Below, one piece after another: positions 52,459 to 63,542 of a DNA stretch of 64,000 nucleotides (positions are counted from its first letter, which is position 1; each line of letters opens with the position of its first letter). The DNA is taken from NCBI GenBank assembly GCA_963556695.1, contig CAUWAG010000003.1, positions 4,216,001 to 4,280,000 on the forward strand. Direction: 5' to 3'. Origin of the DNA: Anthostomella pinea (taxonomy: Eukaryota > Ascomycota > Sordariomycetes > Xylariales > Xylariaceae). The position numbers were made by a program, and so were the translations under genes. The notes below the pieces were generated by a model. It was not told the DNA's origin, did not search any database, and worked only from the letters and a program-made list of their open reading frames with translations.

Positions 52459-55400
52459 TCACACCACCCGCCGGCAGTCCGCCCCTTGCACGAACCACGC
52501 CATCGCCTGCCAGTTGAGCTGTTCCATGTCATTGCCCTGCTCGTCGTGCCACCCCACCCGCCCGTCCGTCACGATGACCGACTCGACCACCTCGCCCGCC
52601 TGCCGCCCGCCTCGCCCCGTCTGTTGCGCAAAGTCCACCAACCCGTACGGCTGCTCCGCATATATCACTGCCACGAGCCCCTGAATGTCTACCCCAGTCC
52701 CGAGCCCCGTCGTCGCCACTATCCAATGCCTCTCCCCTCTTCTTTCTGCCCACTCTTTTAGCACTGCTTTCCGTGCCTTGTTGGCCATGTTGCTGTGATA
52801 GAATGCGCACCCCAACTTCTCTGTTAGTACCTCGTATTTATTTTTTGATCAGCAGTATACCACTCCTTTCTGCCCCGTACGCATCCCCTTCTCCATCCGC
52901 ATGACCGTCCGGACCACCTTTTCCTCCACCATGCCCTTGCCCGCCTCCGCCACCCCGTATCGGGTATTCCGCTTGACTGTCGCCGCCCGTACTATCGACG
53001 CGTCCTCCGACACCATCGCTTGCCGGAACCACCGTTCCAGCCGCATCGGCAGCATTGCCATTAGCAGTACTACCGGGCAGTCGAACCGGTATAGCCCTTA
53101 TAGCCTTGCTAGCTTAGTCCGGTACCCGGCGTCCATGATGACCGTGTGGCACTCGTCTACAAAGATCCGTCGCAGCAGACCCCGCGCCCGCAGCCCGTCC
53201 GCGTATGGTATGAATTCATTACTACTAGCAACGTCCGCGCTGACCACCACCAGCCGTGCCTCCCGCTGGGGCTCGTCCCGCCCCGTCCGCGTAGCCGCCT
53301 GCCATTACAGACTGTCCACCCCGAAGTCCCGTGCCCGCGCTGCCAGATCGTCCATCAGCGCCACGAACGGCACCACCACCACCGTCGTCCCCGTCTTCTC
53401 TGCCACCGCCGGCAGCATAAAGAGAATGCTCTTCCCGTCACCTGTCGGCAGCACCACAATGAGTGCCTGTCCGTCCTTCATTGCTATCACCTTTGTCATC
53501 GCCGCCCGCTGCTCTTCCGTCTTCTAGCGGGCGTCGATGCCTAGCAGTGTGCACAGCCCGTCGTCTATCCCTGTCTCGCAGCTCCTGTTACTGCTGCTGT
53601 TGTCCATCTTGTCCCTGCCATCTTCCCTCTCTATAGCCCTCGGGCTGGGTCTGACGCTGCCCACCTTCCTTTTCTTGCCGCCTCTGCCATTCCTGCCCTC
53701 GTCCCTGCCCCCGTTTTCTGCCTCGGCTTGTCTCTTCTTGTTCTTGCTGGCGCTCTTGTGATCATTGTCTCGATCCTGATCACCGCCGCCGCTTGGCTGC
53801 AAGTACCCATGCCATAACCGGCTGATCTCCCAGTAGTTTGCTATTATCTGTGGCTGCAGCTGCCCCGGAAATTGTACGTCAAGCGCGTAATGTTGCCGTG
53901 CTATCGCGCTGCCGTGCGTCGCCTGCAGATCCCAGATGGACTCTGTCTTCTGTTGCTCCCGCGTCTCGCTTGTCACCGGATCTTCATGTCCCGGCCCCCC
54001 GCCGCCTCTAATGTCATCCTGTTCGGCTGTCCTGATATCCACCTCGAGCTGTCGTACCACCAGACCCCGGATCTTCCGCCCCAGCTTGATCGTCACGTGT
54101 CGATAATCTGCCACTGTCAGCTCCACCCCGATATGTTGCCCCATCAGCGCCGTCAGCTGCTTGCTTAACTCTGCCGTCTCCCACCGGCCCTTCTGTCCGT
54201 CCTTCTATAGCCACTCGTCCAGAGCGGCCGACGGCGCTCGTCCGCCTACCGCCCCGCCTGCCTGTGCATACAGCATCTTCTCGAACGACAACACCCACGC
54301 CATGTACGCCACCATCATCTTGCCCATGTGTGCCGGCAGAAACCGCGCCACCTTACGCCCAATGCCCCGGATCGCTTTGTTCTTGTCCCGGTCTGTCACG
54401 AGCAGCACGTCCCTGTCGAACACGAACACGTTCCACAGTAGCTGCTGCGTGTTGCAGTGCCGCATCGTCATGATCTCTGGCCCACGCCCCGGTTGCCCTC
54501 CCCAGATGTGCGTGCACACCAGAAGCGCCTGCCGGAAATCTTGTGCCCGCGCTGTCCACTCCGCCATCTCCTTGTCACGCCATTGGCCCTCCCATGCGTC
54601 CTATAGCCTGCCAGCCTCATGCACCACCTCGGCGATCTGCCGCTGCCCCGGCCGCAGTCAGTCGTTCTTACCACCCGTTGCAAACGACCGCCCCGGCCCT
54701 TTATATACCATGCTGTCCACGATCCGGCTCGTGTTGATAGACGCCCGCATCTCGGCCCACCGTCCAAAGAACAGCCCATCCAGTAACGTCTCGGCCTTGT
54801 CCGTGCCAAGCTGTGCCGTGCCCCTGAACTCCTGTACCGTGATCCGCTGCCCCAGATATCGCAGCGCTTGCCCGCCCTCCTCCCACGCGATCCGTGCCGT
54901 GCCGCTCTCCTTCCGCCGGTGTCCCTTGCCGTACAACATCCACCGGATCATCGTGTTAAACGGGATGTGTGACCCGTCCGCCAGCCATTGCCGGTATTCC
55001 TCCTTAAACTGCTCGGCCATCTTCGCGTCTATCTCGCTCGGGTCTTCTGGCTGGTCCTTGAATACGTGCTCCAGCATGAGCAGCCGCCCGCACCACATGA
55101 TCCCGGCGAGCTGGCCCGTGTAGTCCTTTGCCTGTTTCCACGCCCGCTGCGGCCTGTCGATCCCTAGCACGGCGGCAAAGTGAAGTAGTGGGTTGATGTA
55201 TACGTCAAACGCCACCTTCTGTTCAAGCGAGCCAATATAGAAAAGAAAGACCAGCCGGTCTAGCGCACGCGCCTGCCTCTCGGCTTTGTCATCGTTGTCG
55301 TCGTTGTGCTCCTCCTCCTTCTCTATGTCGGCGGCAGCACCGACGTCGTTAGCAACGTCGTCCAGCAGCTGCGCGACCGCCTCCAGCCGGCCCCACTGCG

Positions 55401-56511
55401 CGTCAGAAAACCGCACCCTGTGCTGCGCCGCCGCCTCCTCCTACCCCAGCCGCAGCGCTTGTAAGCAGTAGTACAGATATCGCTTCCAGTACCCCTTGTA
55501 CCGGTCCATTGAGCTGACGTGCTCCTTGACGCTGAACGGCCGCCCGGCCGGCTTGCCCGGGTCGATGTTGGCCAGCCACCGCAGCGTCTCGTGCGGCACC
55601 AGCATCAGCCGTCCTGTGCACCGCGCCACCTCCTGGTCGAAGCTCTCGGCGAGCCGTGTCAGCTGCTGCTGCTCGTCCTCTGCCGCCATGTCACGCAGCC
55701 TCTCCAGCGCGGCCCTCGACAGCGGGCCCAAGCTAGCATCGTGCAACACCACCAGATCCTTGCCCTCGAGATGCCTGGCCCACCCCATCTCCCGTACCCA
55801 AGCCGAGTCCGTATCGATTCCGCCGGGCCCGTCCGCCTTCCGTCGCCGCTCCTCCTCTTCTGCCGCCAGCTTGACATCGTATGCTGCTAGCATAAGCTGC
55901 CACGTGTCGCTGCTGGTGCCAGTGCTATCAATGTTGCTGCTGCTGCTGCCTGCTCCTACATCCGCTTCTGCGGCCGCGATCTGCTTGCTTGATGGCCGCT
56001 CCACCTCGAACCAGCCACTTGCCGCCCGCCCGGAAAACAAGCGCTGGCAGCGGACCTGCGTACGCCACGGCAGACCTGTTTCATCCCCTTGTACTCCTTT
56101 CCTTGTCGTCGCTGCTGGGCCCGGGCCTTGAAACGAGCCGGCCGGCCTCCCCCGGTTACGCGGGTTAACCCATGAATGCTCTTTTTGGTAGTGCTCTTTT
56201 ATCAGCTTCTCGGCCCGGCAGACGTACTGACACGACCGGCAAGCCAACCCGGCCTCAACCAGTGGCTATAAGAACGGGTTCGCCGCCCAGTCCGGCTCTG
56301 GGAACGCAAACGTCTCCTGGAGCTGCTGCTGGGAGCGTATAATGCCGTCCAGCTGCTGTACGGCCTCCGCGACCGATTTCTGCTGCTGCGCCGTTCTCGA
56401 CGCGTGTCCAGCCGCTTTGAGATGGGACTGTACTTCGTTGGCAATGCAGCCAAAGCCGCATTCCTTGCAAATTAGCACACGAAGCTGGGTAAGATAAATG
56501 AACGGTTCCAT
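52459..56511 (-). pseudogene. telomere-linked RecQ-type helicase (TLH) relic with nonsense-only decay
   Basis: From ATG 56511 a single frame of 1350 codons holds all recognisable sequence. N-terminus: two C2H2-like units (CKECGFGCIANEVQSHLKAAGH, abbreviated; CRSCQYVCRAEKLIKEH), as in the DUF3505-type region of fungal telomere-linked helicases. C-terminus: RecQ core with VLPTGDGKS (motif I), FVDECHTV (motif II, DECH) and QTGRGGRQ (motif VI). Nine internal stops were located, at 56266, 55441, 54658, 54601, 54205, 53524, 53305, 53098 and 52849 (lower coordinates), and no frameshift. All can arise from CAG, CAA or CGA by one C-to-T change. At the second stop the paralogous copy at 60.3 kb still has CAG. 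It reads toward the telomere array 2 kb away, the usual place for this family. Confidence 0.85.
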
Positions 56512-57030
56512 AGCGAGAGTTATAATATGTCATATAAGGCATAAAATAGAATGCAAAGCAAGTTTTATTTTGGTTTTGCCTGCTCCTTATTTACGCTGTT
56601 ATGGCTAGCCTGCGCGCGCCCCTGTCTGGCGTCGCGTATCCCGGTCGGGGGCCTCTTACCCTCACTTACCCTCACTTACCCTGATCTGGCCGATGCACGG
56701 CTTTCTCGTCGCTGCACCGGGTCGCTAGCGGTACCGTTGGAATCGCCGGATCGAGCTCTATGCCGGAGCGTATCGCACGTCCTTTTTTATGCCGCGGTCG
56801 TAAAGCAGTCTACTCGATGTCGGAAAAATGCAGCCTATAAGGAAGAGCACGCCGCACGGGTCGCACGGCGCGCCCCGCGGGGGGTCGGAGGCCCGAGCGT
56901 TAAATGCAGTCTATTTCAATTCCTTTGGGAATAATGCCTAGGTGTTTTGTAAGAGGGCAACGGGTCGTTCCGTTCTCAAAAGCTCTTCTCCCGCCATCCC
57001 ACACTCGCAATATCCAACAGCCTAGGACCA
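56512..57030. other. GC-rich intergenic region
   Basis: Holds a triple CCCTCACTTA repeat (56,648-56,680) and a very GC-rich block with CGCGCCCCGCGGGG (56,868-56,882). Probably the promoter of the helicase relic and the 3' flank of the P450 gene. Confidence 0.45.
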
Positions 57031-58892
57031 TCAAGACCCCGCCAAGTCCGCACTGTCCCACTTCAGGTCAACTCGAACGTCCTTTCCTTCATCGCCGCTC
57101 TGGCCTTCTCCGGTGGACTCGTTCAGAGCTTTCTCCAGACGCACATAACATTGCGTCGGTTCCCTAGCGAACTTTTGCACAGCGTCGTATCCACTCAGCT
57201 CAGCCGGAGTAGGGAGGAGCTTGAAGTACCAGACGATCAGTGCGAACTGCATCTTTAGAGTCTGTATCGCAAGCCTCTTGCCGAAACAGCCGCGAGTCCC
57301 AAGACCGAACGCGAGCTGCGGTCCAGCCATCGAGTTAAAAGTCTTGTCCTCGGCAGTGAGCCAGCGCTCGGGTCGAAACTTCCCGATATTCCCATCGTCC
57401 CACGTCCCCGAGAGCGCCTTGCCCGTGCCGCGGCGTGCTCCGGGGCTACGGACATCATCGGACACCGTCATGTTGGGCTCCAGGTAGCCAGCGCCATTGG
57501 CCATCAGGAACACGTCGGTGCCCTTGGGAATGTGGCATCCCAGCACGACCGTGTCCTGCAACGCCTGTCTCACTACGAAGGCGATGGTGTTGGCGTGGCG
57601 AAGGACCTCTTCTACTACCGCGTCGAGATAGGGGATGTGAGCCTTGGAGAGCTCCTCGTATGTAGGCGCTCGCTTTTCTGACAGTGCTTGGGGGAACTCG
57701 GCGTGAAGAGTCGCGCGCAGTTCGTCCTGCGCGCTCGGTTTATCCGTCAGCATCTTGACGCCCCAAGCTACTGCCGTGGCTGACGTGTCGTGGCCGGCCA
57801 TCATAAAGCCGAAGAACTCGTCAGCAATACCCCGCTTTTGGTAATCTGGTTGGCGGCCTTCTTTCTCGGCGACCTCCTTCTCGCGGAGGCAGACAGAGTG
57901 CAGAGCGTTACGAGGCTCGGTGTCACCCTTGTTGATGAGCGCCATGGATTCCTCCACCTTGTTTCGGATGTAATCGTCCTTGATGGCTATAGCCTTCTTC
58001 ATGTAGGGGAATTTGCGCAGAACCCATGAAGTAAGGACCGGGGCCGGTGACAGCTGCGTATCCGTCACTGAGTTGGAGAGAATCAGCACCGAAGCGAATG
58101 GCTGAGGAACCTCGGCATCTGGGAAGGAGACCGGCTCATCCGCATTCGACGGCAACGCCCCCTTCCATTCCGATATAGCCTCGAGACGTTTCTTCGTGAT
58201 GCTCTCTTCTTCAGGAAGCCCGAAAGACGAGGCGAAGATGCCGTCCAAGGCGGCGTACGTGATGTCGTGATGGGTGGAGAAGGGCCTGCCCTTGGCCATG
58301 TCGGCCTTGACCTGCCACACCTTGATCAAGGTGCTGATCGACTTGTACACCTCGGGCGCGCTGACTGTTCTGATGAACGTCGGGGCCATGAGATGGTTGA
58401 TTAGGTTCCGGTTGTTCTTGAAGCGCGAATCACTTGACAAGAACTGGATGTGCTGTTCAGGCAGGATGCCGCCGATGAGCTCCCCGAAGAAGCCGCTCCG
58501 GTCAAATTCCTTGCGGCGTAGGAGGATGTCCTGCGCTTCAAACGGGTCTGTCACCACGACCCATGGTAGCGACCCCGGCTTGATGAAGGCCTGGATGATG
58601 GCACTATTGTGCCGTGAGGTCAACGAGGTCAACCAGCACTGTCGAAAGAGTCAGTCGACCATGTTCTGATTCAGCTTGAAAGGTTGCTGACGAAGATGCG
58701 TTTCGTGCCCATGACATAGCCCATCATCTCAGGCACGTCGCCAAAGAGCTTGCCGGCCGCATCTCGATTGTACGGGATACCAGCCAGCGGCTTGGGGAGG
58801 ATCGCCCGATAGCCCAAGTACAAGGGCAGGGCCAGGAGGCCGAGCAGGAGAGTACCTGCAGTCGATGAGTATACTGCACCCATCATGTTCAA
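57031..58892 (-). CDS. cytochrome P450 monooxygenase (602 aa, one intron)
   Basis: Model: 58892-58692 joined to 58638-57031. The 53-nt intron has GTCAGC, branch GACTGAC and GACAG and preserves frame. An N-terminal membrane anchor is visible (about residues 13-31, LLLGLLALPLYLGY). The conserved P450 elements are complete: I-helix AGHDTSATA, K-helix EVLR, FRPERW, and the haem loop FGLGTRGCFG with the cysteine thiolate near residue 517. The protein should be an ER-bound haem-thiolate monooxygenase; the family and substrate cannot be told. No defect was found, unlike both its neighbours. A gene fragment on the same strand about 0.3 kb upstream may be part of a former metabolic cluster. Confidence 0.88.
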
Positions 58893-59196
58893 TTCAACCT
58901 CGGCGCACTATACCGATGACCTGTGCGTGATTTCTACCTGGAGGTGCAGGCGGCAGGATGCAGACTGCATATAAGTAATTATGCAGAGAAGTGAGTCACT
59001 GATAGGCGAGCAACTATCGCACATGCAGCCGTTACTAGATAGTAGATACCCCGGCCGCTGCATGCAAGGCGTGCGTGGTATTAGCGATAAGCTGACCGGC
59101 TGACCGTCAGCGGCTGACCACCCAAATCGACCAGAGAATTGTTGGTCGCTGTCTTCAATCTGCTGACATACGTTTGGTAGACGTCCAAAGAATTAC
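58893..59196. other. P450 upstream region
   Basis: No motif recognised; probably holds the P450 promoter. Confidence 0.35.
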
Positions 59197-60190
59197 TTAT
59201 GGAAATGTCGTAGTTGAGCGCAATATGACCGAGATCCTTGTGACCGTTATAGGGGGATCTCTTATATTCGTATATGGGATGAATGTGCAACAACCTGGAG
59301 AGATTCGAGAACAAGACCCCGGCCCCGGCCCCGGCCCCGGGTATCTTCGACGAAACCAAAAGGCACGTCTGGTGCGATCATCCCTGGATGCTAGACACGT
59401 CATAGGGGGGTATCCGTACAGGGGATGAATGTGCAACAAGCTAGAGAGAGATCCGAAAACAAGACCCCGACCCTGGGTATCTTCGACGGAACTAAAAGAT
59501 ACAGTACACTTACGGCCGTGGATCAGGCGGGAATTTGTTGTTGTGCCTATGCGGAGGTCATCCTCTCGCTCGCCAGCGTGCGGAGATGTCTCCTCGTCAA
59601 TCAGCTGGTGGAAAGCGCTTGCGCAGCCCTCGAATGATGGCCTCGCCACAGCTTCCATAAACTCATCAGCTTGAAAATCGAGGAACAAGATGACCATCAT
59701 CTTATAGATTGTCATTGTTGCAGCTCGTCCAAGTCAGAGGTGTAATCTCAAAGTATTTGTCCTGTTCCAGTGTTCCTCGTTCCACGTTCTCTTGGGAAAA
59801 GATATTCAGACGGCATCTTTCCAGCAGGGGCTGAAATGACGAAGCCTCCAGAAATGAGGCCTGGAGTTGCCACTCCGGAGATGTGCCGAAAAGCGGTGTC
59901 TGGCTGAGCAGATGCATGTACTTGCCGCTACTTTGTAAACTGGGAGAGGCACTGCCACAGGAGTAGATAGCTATCAGGCTTGCTGGGGATCCTGCTGCTT
60001 TAAAAGCAGCAAGCTTGTAACCGTGTGTGAGTAGCTGAGACCCATATGTGACCTTTTCGATCCATCTTCGCTTCGCATGCGTCCCAGGATCAGAGTTTGG
60101 TATGGTGCGGAGTGGGCTGACTTGGTCATCGATGCACTGGTCGATTTTGAGCTTGAGCGTCTCAAAAAGGGCAACCTTCGAGCCTCGGCT
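59197..60190 (-). pseudogene. unrecognised gene fragment
   Basis: Two overlapping minus-strand frames (60190-59702 and 59715-59500) form what looks like one protein: YGSQLLTHGYKLAAFKAAG, QTPLFGTSPEWQLQASFLEA, EITPLTWTSCNN, then VILFLDFQADEFMEAVARP. A frameshift or small intron lies near 59,705. The helical style and the TPLTWTSCNN-type segment remind me of fungal terpene-synthase-like proteins, which would fit next to a P450, but I cannot support this. The 5' end is cut at the helicase copy near 60,190. Confidence 0.35.
59258..59495. repeat. about 90-bp tandem duplication and CCCCGG run
   Basis: GGGATGAATGTGCAACAA, AAACAAGACCCC, GGGTATCTTCGACG occur twice (from about 59,276 and 59,424). The first copy contains four CCCCGG units (about 59,317-59,340). 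Confidence 0.75.
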
Positions 60191-60192
60191 GG

Positions 60193-60473
60193 AGCTGGTG
60201 CCGCACGAGACGCTGCGGTGGCTGGCAAGCATTGATCCGGGCAAGCCGGCCGGGCGGCCGTTCGGCGTCAAGGAGCACGCCAGCTCAATGGACCGGTACA
60301 AGGGGTACTGGAAGCGATATCTGTGCTACTACTTGCAGGTATGGCGGCTGGGACAGGAGGAGGCAGCGGCACAACATGGGGTGCGGTTTTCTGACGCGCA
60401 GTGGGACCGGCTGGAGGCGGTCACGCAGCTGCTAGAGGACGTTGCTAACGACATTGGTGTTGCCGCTGACATC
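60193..60473 (+). pseudogene. TLH copy 2, inverted internal segment
   Basis: Encodes ELVPHETLRWLASIDPGKPA, MDRYKGYWKRYLCYYL and GQEEAAAQHGVRFSDAQW, matching the first helicase copy at about 55,320-55,610. It lies in opposite orientation to the rest of copy 2 (60,474-61,290). It retains the glutamine codon that is TAG in copy 1. Confidence 0.85.
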
Positions 60474-61290
60474 ACCGCGCCACCTCCCGGTTGAAGCTCT
60501 TGCCGAGCCGTGTCAGCTGTTACTGTTTGTCCCTTAATGCTGTGTCATGCAGCCTCTCCAGCGCGGCCCTCGACAACGGGCCCAAGCTGGTGTCATGCAA
60601 TACCACTAGATCCTTGCCCTCGAGATGCCTGGCCCAGCCTATCTCCCGGACCCACGTCGAGTCCGTATCAATTCTGCCGGGCCCATCTGCCTTCTGTCGC
60701 TGCTCCTCCTCTTCTGCTGCCAGTTTGGCATCATATGCCGCTAGCATGAGCTGCCATGTGTCGCTATTGGTGCTGCTGCTGCCGCCTGCTCCTGTATCGG
60801 TTCCGGCGGTCGCAGTCTGCTTGCTCAACGGCCGCTCTACCTCAAATCAGCCACTTGCCGCCCGATTGCGGAAGAACCTCTGGCACGCTACGCCTGTAGG
60901 CCACGGCACCTTGTCCTCTGTTGCGGTGTCTTGCCCGCCTGCGACCCGACCTTGATTCCGCGGGTTGGTCCATCCGTGCGCTGCTCGGCAGTGGTCTTGT
61001 ATGTTCTTCACCTGCCGGCTGATGTATGGGCACTGCCCACATGCCAGCCCGTCTCTCTCTCTGGCGGCTGCAGATGCAGGTTGACAGCGCACTCAGGTGG
61101 TGGGAACCTGAATCCAGCTTGTAGTTGCGCTTGGCTGGAAAAGATGCTGGGGATATGCTGGACTTGTTGCGCAATCTTATGTCACTATTGTGCTATAGGC
61201 GACACATGGTCTGCAGCTTTTAGATGTGTCTTGACCTCGTCTGCCACACATGCATAGTAACATTCTGAACAAATAACAATCTTTTATTAT
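60474..61290 (-). pseudogene. TLH copy 2, N-terminal part
   Basis: Encodes the first finger (CSECYYACVADEVKTHLKAA), the second (CGQCPYISRQVKNIQDHC), then the linker with LAAYDAKLAAEEEEQRQ and WARHLEGKDLVVLHDTSLGP, ending at REVAR, the join with the inverted segment. Stops include a TGG-to-TGA change (at SG*FEVERP) and a likely CAA/CAG-to-TAA (at DKQ*QLTR). The helicase core is absent. Confidence 0.83.
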
Positions 61291-61692
61291 GAGATATAGA
61301 TAAACGGAGTCATGATAAAGCTGTCATATATATGTAGGGAAAGAAAAAATAGAAAAAAAAGACGGATAACAAGTCGTATCTAATCTTATCCCTGCCGTCC
61401 GACCCCATGTCGAGTCCGGGCTTCGCTTGCTTGGCATCCGGCCCACTTCCTACCTTCCAGCCAAACTTTCCTCTAACCCTATCCGACAGAAAAAGCCCCC
61501 TTCCAATAGTCACAGCGACATGCAGACAGCATGGTTAGATTCGCCGTCTTGTATTCTCTATATATCTGTCGACGCCGACCAAATTTTTGTCCGGGAACTA
61601 AATCAACCACGTGCGGGTCCGTGCGCAAATCAACTCTAGTAGAGTTGATTTAGGAATAATGCTTAGGCTTCTGATCTGGTATAGACAAGTCT
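61291..61692. other. spacer with a perfect palindrome
   Basis: At 61,627-61,651 AAATCAACTCT and AGAGTTGATTT are separated by AGT, an 11-bp perfect inverted repeat. Otherwise nothing recognised. Confidence 0.5.
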
Positions 61693-61895
61693 TGATATTA
61701 TGTCACGGCGAGCGTACTGAGGAGCTGGGACATGGCCGGCAGCAAGCAGCTATTACTCTATTGACAAGAATATCAAGACTAGAGAGGAAAGGAAGAGAGA
61801 GAGAGATAGGTACAGCGGGAGGTTGCCCCTTTTCAGATCCTTCCCTTATTAGGAAGTATCGGCTTGTCATGTGGGAAGGTCCGTGCAGGCCGTCA
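61693..61895 (-). repeat. solo LTR of the gypsy family at 5.5 kb
   Basis: TGATATTATGTCACGGCGAG to GGCCGTCA, closely similar to 5549-5767 but lacking about 15 bp near GGATCCTCTGG. No internal element on either side and no clear target duplication. Confidence 0.75.
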
Positions 61896-62063
61896 TATTC
61901 TTCTTTGTTGCGTACTATTGTGATTGATGGTAGGGGTTCTAGTTTGTATTGGGTCTGTATTGTTGTCTTAAGACGCGTCCAAAGATTTCGTTGTATTGTA
62001 TCGGGTATCAATCAAATTGGTTTGTTTCTGGGACTTTAGAGTCGTCCAAAACGGTAGATGTTG

Positions 62064-62143
62064 AACCAGAGTTTGTCACAATTCTGTAAATGTATTGCAA
62101 GGATACAAGGACTTTAACTATTGATGTATAACAAACTCTGGTT
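62064..62143. repeat. short inverted repeat
   Basis: AACCAGAGTTTGT (62,064-62,076) and ACAAACTCTGGTT (62,131-62,143), perfect over 13 bp with a 54-bp spacer. Could be a MITE-like relic or a hairpin. Confidence 0.55.
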
Positions 62144-63542
62144 GAAGGAAAAGAAAGATTTGGAGATGCACCCGAATTGGTGGGCAGCTAGATGTAGGCA
62201 GTCGTCTCCCACCAGACCCGCTAGGGCACGGATCAACCTATTGTCTGATCAGTCACGTGTTCAGTCACGTGACCCGGGAACCATGGGAACCATCGCTACA
62301 CCTGATGGATGGTGGAACCATTACAAGCTGCTCCTTCTGTTGTAAGGTATAGAGCGAGGACTTGTCCCTCCTCTACTGCTGTTTGAGCGATTCTGTTAGG
62401 CTTTTTTGAATACTCTTCTGATAGGATATCCGGAGACGTTGGTGCTGTTGGACATGGAGTAGTTACCCCTGGCTTAATATGTTGCCAGATGCCGAGTGCT
62501 TCAGCCCTTTTCTGGAATTGGAGTCCCCAGCTGACAAAGTCCTTTTAAGACTGATAGTACGCAGTTGCGTTCTGGGTTGGAATTGTGATATTCATCTTGA
62601 AATGGCTGTACAATACATGTATTCGAAATATGGATGCCGGTTGCGTAGATTCAATAAGACTCTTAATTGTTGAATACACGGATGTTGATTGATACTATTG
62701 ATTGTTCTGCTCTGTGTGCAGAGATTGATCATCTGTCTTCTTGGTGGGTCAGATGCCCTGTGCGTCTCTGCCCCACTGGAGATCTTCCGGTGTCTATCTC
62801 CGGCTCCCATTCAACACGTTCGTGCTAGTATAACAGGTAAGCACGGGCCGTTTTTATGCCAAGGCGGCAACAAAGAAGCAGTCCACCACCGCCGATAACC
62901 CCGTTTCCTAGGAGCCCACTCCGGAGTTGGCAAGGTTGCAACCTACTTGCGACCCTCCGGCTACGTCCCTGCGCCCGCCCGCCACATAGGTGCCCTGCCC
63001 GAAGCTGCTCTTCCTCGTGCCATAACAAAGCGGGAGGCATCTTGCGCATTAAGTGGCTTCGAGATAGCGCATCCATCACCGACCGACCACCTTGGCCGAC
63101 GAGTACACGGGCATATCATCGCCGAACTTGCCTTGTTGCGCGCTGGAGTCTTTGTGACCAGTCGAGACTTGAGGTAGATGTGCACCCGCGAACTGCGGCT
63201 TGTGGCTGGCTTCACTCGCATTTCACATGGCGCCATTCATGACAACCCGCTAATCGTGGCCCTGCTCCCAGATCTCCTGGCCTCTCGACTGTCCCTACAA
63301 AGGCAACCCAAGCCGAATCACCATCCGACATCTTTATTGCCTCCCCTATGCCCGACTGCCGCTATGTGGTGACCCTCCAAGCCCGTGAACTCGACAGCCT
63401 ACGGTGGCCACCATCGACCCTACTTCTCTGCAATAGTCGCTGCCAACGGTCCCAGGAGCGAGACTTCCGTTACCGACTCCTAATACAGCCCATTCGAGAC
63501 GTACGGTGGACTTGTCGAGCACCGAAGTCCCCGTTCAACATT
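62144..63542. other. no recognisable gene
   Basis: Two TCAGTCACGTG copies lie side by side near 62,249-62,272 (CACGTG E-box-like). The final few hundred bases may be the promoter of the next gene. Confidence 0.4.

Noticed and set aside
54161..55123. 320-residue plus-strand protein opposite the helicase relic
   Set aside because: Serine-, proline- and cysteine-rich shadow of the GC-rich helicase coding strand; no motif.
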